This document shows positions 6,612 through 11,362 of a stretch of 11,362 bases of DNA, one piece after another; positions within the stretch are counted from its first letter, which is position 1; each line of letters starts with the position of its first letter. This DNA is from Actinomycetales bacterium UBA1416 (lineage in GTDB: Bacteria > Actinomycetota > Actinomycetes > Actinomycetales > Actinomycetaceae), in assembly GCA_002304945.1 (NCBI GenBank), contig DBPQ01000062.1, positions 1 to 11,362 of the forward strand, given 5' to 3'. A program made the translations under genes and the position numbers. The notes under the pieces are model-generated. The model was not told the origin of the DNA, searched no databases, and was given only the letters and a program-made list of their open reading frames with translations.

Positions 6612-6623
6612 CAGGAGGTCCAC

Positions 6624-8879
6624 GTGTCCGAGCCCATCCGAATCGGAGTCCTGACATCTGGCGGGGACGCCCCCGGCATGAACGCCGCCGTCCGGGCGGT
6701 CGTGCGCAGCGCCCTCGCCCACGGGGCAGTCCCGTACGCGGTGAAGGAGGGCTGGCAGGGCGCCGTCGACGGCGGCGAGAGGATCGTCGAGATGGGCTGG
6801 TCCGACGTGTCGTCGATCCTCGACCGTGGCGGCACCATCATCGGCACCGCCCGTTCGAAGGACTTCCGGGAGCGCTCCGGCATGCTCGCCGCCGCACGCA
6901 ACCTGCTCGAGCGCGGGATCGACCGGATCGTGGTGATCGGGGGCGACGGATCGCTCACCGGTGCCAAGGTGTTCCGCTCCGAGTGGCCCTCCCTGCTGGC
7001 CGAACTCGTGGAGAAGGGCGAGGTGGAGGAGGCGCGGGCGCAGGCGCACGCGGATCTGCGGATCATCGGGCTCGTGGGGACGATCGACAACGACCTCGTC
7101 GGCACCGACACCACCATCGGCACCGACACGGCGCTGCACCGGATCATCGACGCGATCGACCAGATCTCCTCCACCGCCGCCTCGCACCAGCGCACCTTCA
7201 TCCTCGAGGTGATGGGCCGGCACTGCGGCTACCTGCCCCTCATGGCAGCAGTGGCGAGCGGGTGCGACTACGTCCTCATTCCCGAGATGCCGCCGCCCCC
7301 CGGCTGGGAGGAGGACATGCTCGAGAAGTTGCGCATCGGACGCGAGGCCGGCAGGCGCGAGTCCCTCATCCTCGTGGCGGAGGGTGCCGCCGACCAGCAG
7401 GGCAACCGCATCGACGCCCAGTCGATCGCCCAGCTGCTGCGCGAGCGCCGCGGCGAGGACGCCCGCGTCACCATCCTCGGGCACACCCAGCGCGGTGGCA
7501 CACCATCGGCCTACGACCGGTGGATGTCCACCATCCTCGGCATCGCCGCGGTGCAGGAGATCCTCTCCGCCGCGCCGGACGCCGAGGACCACATCATCGG
7601 CATCCGCCACAACCGGGTGGCCCGCATCCCGCTGGTGGAGGCGGTCAAGCGCACCCACGCGGTGGCGGACGCCATCAAGGAGGGCCGGTACGACGACGCC
7701 GTCGCCGCCCGTGGCGCCGGTTTCTCCCAGACCCTCCGCATCAACGAGATCATGTCCAACCCCCCCGCCGCGGACGTGGTTCCCGAGGGCCCCACCCGTG
7801 GCAAGCGCATCGCCATCCTCCACGCCGGCGGTCTCGCCCCCGGCATGAACACCGCCGCACGCGCGGCCGTCCGGCTCGGCATCGGGCGCGGCTACACGAT
7901 GCTCGGCGTCGACGGCGGATTCCCCGGTCTGGTCTCGGGCGACATCCGCGAGCTGTCCTGGGCGGAGGTGGACGCCTGGGCCTTCGAGGGCGGTGCCAAG
8001 CTCGGCACCCACCGGGCCGTCCCGACGATCGAGGAGCTCTACTCGATCGGCCGCGCGATCGAGACGAACGGGATCGACGGGCTGCTCGTGATCGGCGGCT
8101 ACAACGCCTATCTCGCCGCCCATCTGCTGGCCACCGAGCGGAAGCGGTATCCCGCGTTCCGCATCCCGGTCGTGTGTGTGCCGGCGTCGATCGACAACAA
8201 CCTCCCGGGCACGGAGCTGTCCATCGGGGCGGACTCCGCCGTCAACAACGCCGTGTGGGCGCTCGACCGTGTCAAGGAGTCCGCGGCGGCCTCCAGCCGC
8301 TGCTTCGTCGCCGAGACGATGGGGCGCCACTGCGGCTACCTCGCCCTGATCGCGGGCATCGCCACCGGCGCCGAGATGGTCTACCTCCATGAACGGCAGC
8401 CCGACCTGAAGCGCATCGCGGAGGACGCCGTCCGGATGACCGCGAGCTTCAGCCGCGGCCGCCACCTGTTCCTGGTGGTGCGCAACGAGGAGGCCTCCCC
8501 CGAGTACAACCTCGACTTCATGGCGCGCGCCTTCGAACAGGAGGGCGGCGGGCTGTTCGACGTGCGGCAGCAGGCCATCGGTCACCTGCAGCAGGGCGGC
8601 AAGCCGAGCCCCTTCGACCGGCTGCTCGCCACCCGGCTCGTCTACTACGCGCTCAAGGAGATGGACGAGCAGGTCGCGACCGGGGGCGACCGGGCCTCCT
8701 ACATCGGGTTCTCCTCGAACTACATCGGCAGCCACGACCTCGAGCGGATGCCCGAGGAGGTGGACGAGGAGTTCCGCCGGCCCAAGGACCAGTGGTGGCT
8801 GGCCTTCGAACCCATCCACCAGACCGTCTCGCTGTACGGGACCCCCATGACCGTGCCGCTGCCGGTCATCGACGCCTGA
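6624..8879 (+). CDS. Tandem-domain ATP-dependent 6-phosphofructokinase, eukaryotic PFK-1-like
   Basis: The enzyme phosphorylates fructose 6-phosphate to the 1,6-bisphosphate, the committed step of glycolysis. At 751 residues it is about twice the usual bacterial length of roughly 320-340, with two PFK domains (about 1-390 and 394-751). The N-half is intact: GGDAPG (13-18), GGDGS (106-110, Mg-binding Asp108), GTIDND (152-157, catalytic Asp155), MGRHCGY (197-203) and GHTQRGG (286-292). Gly after Asp108 and Gly152 before TIDND indicate ATP rather than pyrophosphate as donor. The C-half has GGLAPG (402-407), GGYNA in place of GGDGS (491-495), SIDNN (522-526), MGRHCGY (566-572) and GHLQQGG (653-659). 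It has thus lost the nucleotide loop but kept several sugar-phosphate positions, which suggests an allosteric role. Many stretches, such as KDFRER and TTIGTD with ALHRI, match animal PFK-1. The GTG start follows AGGAGG by 5 bases. Its 3' end overlaps the convergent flavoprotein gene by 14 bp. Confidence 0.93.
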   Translation: MSEPIRIGVLTSGGDAPGMNAAVRAVVRSALAHGAVPYAVKEGWQGAVDGGERIVEMGWSDVSSILDRGGTIIGTARSKDFRERSGMLAAARNLLERGIDRIVVIGGDGSLTGAKVFRSEWPSLLAELVEKGEVEEARAQAHADLRIIGLVGTIDNDLVGTDTTIGTDTALHRIIDAIDQISSTAASHQRTFILEVMGRHCGYLPLMAAVASGCDYVLIPEMPPPPGWEEDMLEKLRIGREAGRRESLILVAEGAADQQGNRIDAQSIAQLLRERRGEDARVTILGHTQRGGTPSAYDRWMSTILGIAAVQEILSAAPDAEDHIIGIRHNRVARIPLVEAVKRTHAVADAIKEGRYDDAVAARGAGFSQTLRINEIMSNPPAADVVPEGPTRGKRIAILHAGGLAPGMNTAARAAVRLGIGRGYTMLGVDGGFPGLVSGDIRELSWAEVDAWAFEGGAKLGTHRAVPTIEELYSIGRAIETNGIDGLLVIGGYNAYLAAHLLATERKRYPAFRIPVVCVPASIDNNLPGTELSIGADSAVNNAVWALDRVKESAAASSRCFVAETMGRHCGYLALIAGIATGAEMVYLHERQPDLKRIAEDAVRMTASFSRGRHLFLVVRNEEASPEYNLDFMARAFEQEGGGLFDVRQQAIGHLQQGGKPSPFDRLLATRLVYYALKEMDEQVATGGDRASYIGFSSNYIGSHDLERMPEEVDEEFRRPKDQWWLAFEPIHQTVSLYGTPMTVPLPVIDA

Positions 8880-10065
8880 CCGCGTCCGCCAGCCGGCGGG
8901 CGGGGTCCGCGGCGGCGGCACGGTCCAGCACGGGTCGACCGCCGCCGAGGAGCCGGCGCAGCGCGGCGACGTCGCGCGGCCGGTCCACGACGAGACCCCC
9001 GACCAGGTCGTCGCCGTCCATGAACAGCGCGGCCCAACCGTTCCCCCGGCCCTCGCGCCACAGCACCTCGTGGCCGGGGGACGCGTGACCCACGAGCTCC
9101 ACCCGGCGTCCGAACATGGTGGAGAACACGCTCGGGACCGGTGGGTCCGCGACGGGGTTGCCCAGCAGCGCGTCAGCGCACCGCTGCGCCGAGGCCACCG
9201 CGGCGTTCCAGTGCTGGCCTCCCGGGGCGGCGGCACAGTCGCCGATCGCCCAGATGTCGGACGCCCCCGGCACCGTCCCCGAGAGTGCCGTGCGGACATG
9301 GCCGGCCGGTCCCAGCCACTGCCGGGGGATCCAGTCCGTGGCCGGTCGCGCCCCGAGGGCCGCCACGACGACGTCGCCCCGCACCACCCGCCCGTTCGTG
9401 AGGTCGAGGGTGGTGGGGGAGGCGGTGGCCACCCGTCCCTCCACGAGGGTCACGGTGCCGGGCGTCACGGCGCGGAGCCAGGCGGTGACCCGCTCGGCCA
9501 CGGGTTCGGGGAGGAGGCGCCCGAGGGGCCGGCCGGTGTCCTCGATCACGGTGACGGTGGCGCCCTTCGCCGCGGCACTGCTCGCGAGTTCGAGCCCGAT
9601 CCACCCCGCGCCGGCGATCACGAGGTGCGCACCCGGCGCCAGGGCTGTGCGGAGCGCCACGGCGTCGTCCCACCGCGAGAGCGTCCGCACCCCCTCCCAG
9701 CCCACCGGGACGATGGGCCGGCTGCCGAGGGCGAGGACGACGGCGCCGGCGGTCGCCGTCGTCGCACGTCCAGCGCCGTCCCGGAGGGTGACCACGCCGC
9801 CCTCGATTCCCGTGGCTCGTGCCCGGATCCAGGCCGCGGCGTCAGCTGCGAGGGAGAACTGCTCGCGCAGGTCCTCCGGTGCGGACCTGGCGAACAGTTC
9901 CTTGGTGAGTGGGGGACGGTCATACGGGTCCTCGTCACCGGCCACGGTGATCTCGCCGGCGAACCCGCCCGACCGCAGCGCGGCGACGAGGGCGGTGGCG
10001 GCCAGCCCGGCGCCGAGGACGAGCACGCTCTCCGCTCCGGGGCGTGGGGACGTGGGAGGGGGCAT
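8866..10065 (-). CDS. FAD-dependent, NAD(P)H ferredoxin-reductase-like oxidoreductase
   Basis: This 399-residue cytoplasmic flavoprotein belongs to the rubredoxin/ferredoxin reductase branch (BphA4, rhodocoxin reductase) of the pyridine-nucleotide oxidoreductases. The FAD Rossmann motif is VLGAGLAATALVAALR (16-31). YDRPPLTKELF (48-58) is the signature seen in this branch. The second Rossmann motif is IAGAGWIGLELASSAA (150-165), with Glu175 at the end of the second strand favouring NADH. ALGARP (236-241) and IWAIGDCA (271-278) complete the FAD site. A C-terminal reductase domain covers about 310-395. There is no CxxC redox pair, so it is not a disulfide reductase. The usual WS-x-Q stretch at the start of the C-terminal domain reads VFSTMF (313-318). 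No ferredoxin, P450 or dioxygenase gene lies beside it, so its partner and substrate are unknown. The ATG at 10065 has no ribosome site but has TAGCGT 6 bases upstream on the minus strand, suggesting a leaderless mRNA. Confidence 0.88.
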   Translation of the reverse strand: MPPPTSPRPGAESVLVLGAGLAATALVAALRSGGFAGEITVAGDEDPYDRPPLTKELFARSAPEDLREQFSLAADAAAWIRARATGIEGGVVTLRDGAGRATTATAGAVVLALGSRPIVPVGWEGVRTLSRWDDAVALRTALAPGAHLVIAGAGWIGLELASSAAAKGATVTVIEDTGRPLGRLLPEPVAERVTAWLRAVTPGTVTLVEGRVATASPTTLDLTNGRVVRGDVVVAALGARPATDWIPRQWLGPAGHVRTALSGTVPGASDIWAIGDCAAAPGGQHWNAAVASAQRCADALLGNPVADPPVPSVFSTMFGRRVELVGHASPGHEVLWREGRGNGWAALFMDGDDLVGGLVVDRPRDVAALRRLLGGGRPVLDRAAAADPARRLADAVRRR

Positions 10066-10071
10066 GAACCA

Positions 10072-10081
10072 ACGCTAGTGT
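10072..10081. promoter_or_regulatory. Overlapping divergent -10 elements between the flavoprotein and DUF3017 genes
   Basis: The 10-bp core ACGCTAGTGT contains TAGTGT on the plus strand (10076-10081), 5 bases before the ATG at 10087. It also contains TAGCGT on the minus strand (10077 to 10072), 6 bases before the ATG at 10065. The two hexamers share the TA step at 10076-10077. Both genes lack a Shine-Dalgarno site and only 21 bp separate their start codons, so each promoter would give a leaderless transcript. Confidence 0.5.
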
Positions 10082-10086
10082 GAAGC

Positions 10087-10350
10087 ATGCCCAGCGTGCT
10101 CCGCCCGATGCTCGCGGCCGCGACCGTGCTGCTGGTGGCCGGCGTCGCCGCCGTGGCGGTGTGGGTGGACGTCCGGGCCGCCGCGTTCGTCCTCGCGGGC
10201 GGGCTAGCCGTTGCCGCGCTCCTGCGGATGCTCCTGCCGGAGCGCCACCTGCCGGTGGGGCGGGGCCGCCCCTTCGACGTGACCGTGCTGCTCGTCCTCG
10301 CCGTCGCCACCGCCCTGTTGGCACCCTGGGGGCTCGCCACGGCACCGTGA
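10087..10350 (+). CDS. Small DUF3017-family membrane protein
   Basis: The 87-residue product has three hydrophobic segments (about 8-26, 30-48 and 64-84) separated by short charged stretches. The middle part, LLRMLLPERHLPVGRGRP and the following DVTVLL, matches what I recall of DUF3017: a helix ending in LLR and LPE, then a basic stretch with R and a DV before the last helix. DUF3017 proteins are actinobacterial, of unknown function, and are often found between the purH/folD region and a TCA dehydrogenase gene (mdh or icd), as here. The ATG at 10087 has no ribosome site but follows a TAGTGT element by 5 bases. A non-membrane or biochemical role cannot be deduced. Confidence 0.8.
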   Translation: MPSVLRPMLAAATVLLVAGVAAVAVWVDVRAAAFVLAGGLAVAALLRMLLPERHLPVGRGRPFDVTVLLVLAVATALLAPWGLATAP

Positions 10351-10365
10351 TCCCCGCGCAGGATA

Positions 10366-10379
10366 TCTCGATGTCGAGT
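10366..10379 (+). promoter_or_regulatory. Operator-like palindrome upstream of icd
   Basis: TCTCGATGTCGAGT contains a perfect inverted repeat, CTCGA and TCGAG around TG (10367-10378). It matches the site upstream of sucC (736-749) at 12 of 14 positions and directly abuts a -10-like TAATCT. This position would block polymerase if a repressor bound. The regulator is unknown. Confidence 0.5.
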
Positions 10380-10384
10380 AATCT
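10379..10384 (+). promoter_or_regulatory. Candidate -10 element for icd
   Basis: TAATCT at 10379-10384 lies at the edge of the palindrome and 30 bp before the icd GTG. A start near 10391 would leave a short leader carrying the GAAAGGAA ribosome site (10401-10408). No clear -35 box is seen. Confidence 0.4.
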
Positions 10385-10414
10385 GGTCCCGTCCCGCCGT
10401 GAAAGGAACTTTTC

Positions 10415-11362
10415 GTGAGCAAGATCAAGGTTGCAGGCCCCGTCGTGGAACTCGACGGCGACGAGATGACCCGGATCATCTGGCAGTTCATCAAGGACCG
10501 CCTGATCCACCCCTACCTCGACGTCGACCTGAGGTACTACGACCTGTCGATCCAGAACCGCGACGCGACCGACGACCAGGTCACGATCGACGCGGCTCAC
10601 GCCATCAAGGAGCACGGGGTGGGCGTCAAGTGCGCCACGATCACACCGGATGAGGCCCGGGTGGAGGAGTTCGGCCTCAAGCGGATGTGGGTGTCCCCGA
10701 ACGGCACGATCCGCAACATCCTCGGCGGCGTGGTGTTCCGCGAGCCGATCATCATCTCGAACATCCCGCGCCTCGTGCCCGGCTGGACCAAGCCGATCGT
10801 GATCGGCCGTCACGCCCACGGCGACCAGTACAAGGCCACCAACTTCAAGGTGCCCGGTGCCGGGGAGTTGACCATCACGTTCACGCCGGAGGACGGCTCC
10901 GAGCCCATCCAGCACGTCGTGGCGAACTACGGCGCCGACGGCGGCGTCGCCATGGGCATGTACAACTTCAACGACTCGATCCGGGACTTCGCCCGCGCGT
11001 CCTTCTCCTACGGGCTGCAGCGCGGCTACCCCGTGTACCTCTCCACCAAGAACACGATCCTGAAGGCCTACGACGGGCAGTTCAAGGACCTGTTCGCCGA
11101 GGTGTTCGAGAGCGAGTTCAAGGCGGAGTTCGACGCCGCCGGCCTCACCTACGAGCACCGCCTCATCGACGACATGGTGGCCGCTGCCATGAAGTGGGAG
11201 GGCGGCTACGTCTGGGCGTGCAAGAACTACGACGGCGACGTCCAGTCCGACACGGTGGCGCAGGGCTTCGGTTCGCTCGGCCTCATGACGTCCGTACTCA
11301 TGACCCCGGACGGCCGGACCGTCGAGGCGGAGGCCGCTCACGGCACCGTCACCCGCCACTAC
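10415..11362 (+). CDS. icd: NADP-dependent isocitrate dehydrogenase, dimeric IDH1-like type (3' end outside window)
   Basis: Icd oxidises isocitrate to 2-oxoglutarate and CO2 with NADP in the TCA cycle. The first 316 residues are present and the frame is still open at the window edge; family members are about 405-415 residues. It is closely similar to human cytosolic IDH1 and can be aligned without gaps at the key sites: SPNGTIRN (94-101) with Arg100, Arg109, GRHAHGDQY (131-139) with Arg132 and Tyr139, Lys212 in STKNT, Asp252 in LIDDMVA, and NYDGDVQSD (271-279) with Asp275 and Asp279. AEAAHGTVTRHY at the edge belongs to the NADP site. It is not the monomeric 740-residue type found in Corynebacterium. 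The GTG start follows AAAGGAA by 6 bases. It is probably transcribed alone from a promoter overlapped by the palindrome at 10366-10379. Confidence 0.97.
   Translation, partial: MSKIKVAGPVVELDGDEMTRIIWQFIKDRLIHPYLDVDLRYYDLSIQNRDATDDQVTIDAAHAIKEHGVGVKCATITPDEARVEEFGLKRMWVSPNGTIRNILGGVVFREPIIISNIPRLVPGWTKPIVIGRHAHGDQYKATNFKVPGAGELTITFTPEDGSEPIQHVVANYGADGGVAMGMYNFNDSIRDFARASFSYGLQRGYPVYLSTKNTILKAYDGQFKDLFAEVFESEFKAEFDAAGLTYEHRLIDDMVAAAMKWEGGYVWACKNYDGDVQSDTVAQGFGSLGLMTSVLMTPDGRTVEAEAAHGTVTRHY

Noticed and set aside
6588..9299. 903-codon minus-strand open frame across pfk
   Set aside because: It is the codon shadow of pfk and overlaps the flavoprotein gene in another frame. No protein-family features are seen.
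9070..10083. Plus-strand open frames opposite the flavoprotein gene
   Set aside because: They have low-complexity Arg/Gly/Pro-rich translations, while the minus strand gives clear FAD and NAD motifs.

Overview
The window is very GC-rich DNA with tightly packed genes, GTG as well as ATG starts, and a gene order typical of Actinomycetota: sucC, sucD, a perM-type (DUF6350) membrane protein, purN, purH, a DUF3017 protein and icd. Mycobacterium tuberculosis keeps the sucC/sucD, perM, purN, purH part of this order (Rv0951, Rv0952, Rv0955, Rv0956, Rv0957). I cannot name the genus. No phage, IS element, CRISPR, tRNA or rRNA is visible, so this is a chromosomal housekeeping block rather than an accessory island.

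Layout, left to right. Bases 2-682 are the C-terminal part of an SGNH-hydrolase domain protein behind an acidic Ala/Glu linker, probably the tail of an acyltransferase-3 protein. Bases 775-2862 are the sucCD operon for succinyl-CoA synthetase, closed by a GC-rich hairpin at 2872-2899. Bases 2969-4282 encode a polytopic PerM-like protein, 4287-4898 PurN, and 5011-6582 PurH. The purH leader (about 4908-4985) carries a clear ZTP (pfl) riboswitch. Bases 6624-8879 encode a 751-residue tandem-domain phosphofructokinase that resembles eukaryotic PFK-1. A minus-strand ferredoxin-reductase-like flavoprotein (8866-10065) converges on it with a 14-bp overlap. It diverges from a small DUF3017 membrane protein (10087-10350) across only 21 bp. 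The window ends inside icd, an NADP-dependent isocitrate dehydrogenase of the dimeric IDH1-like type (10415 to the edge).

Functionally the block joins two TCA steps (SucCD, Icd), two formyl-folate-dependent purine steps (PurN, PurH) and a glycolytic control enzyme (PFK). The two TCA genes share an almost identical palindrome-like 14-mer just upstream (736-749 and 10366-10379), which suggests one shared regulator. PurH is placed under ZTP control, the alarmone that reports 10-formyl-THF shortage, and PurH itself consumes 10-formyl-THF.

The less ordinary parts are small in scale. Several genes look leaderless, with a TAnnnT -10 element placed 5-7 bases before the start codon. Two opposing genes appear to use overlapping -10 elements that share one TA step. 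The PFK has an intact ATP-type N-half, while its C-half has lost the nucleotide loop but kept sugar-phosphate-site residues. I found no wholly new multi-gene system here.
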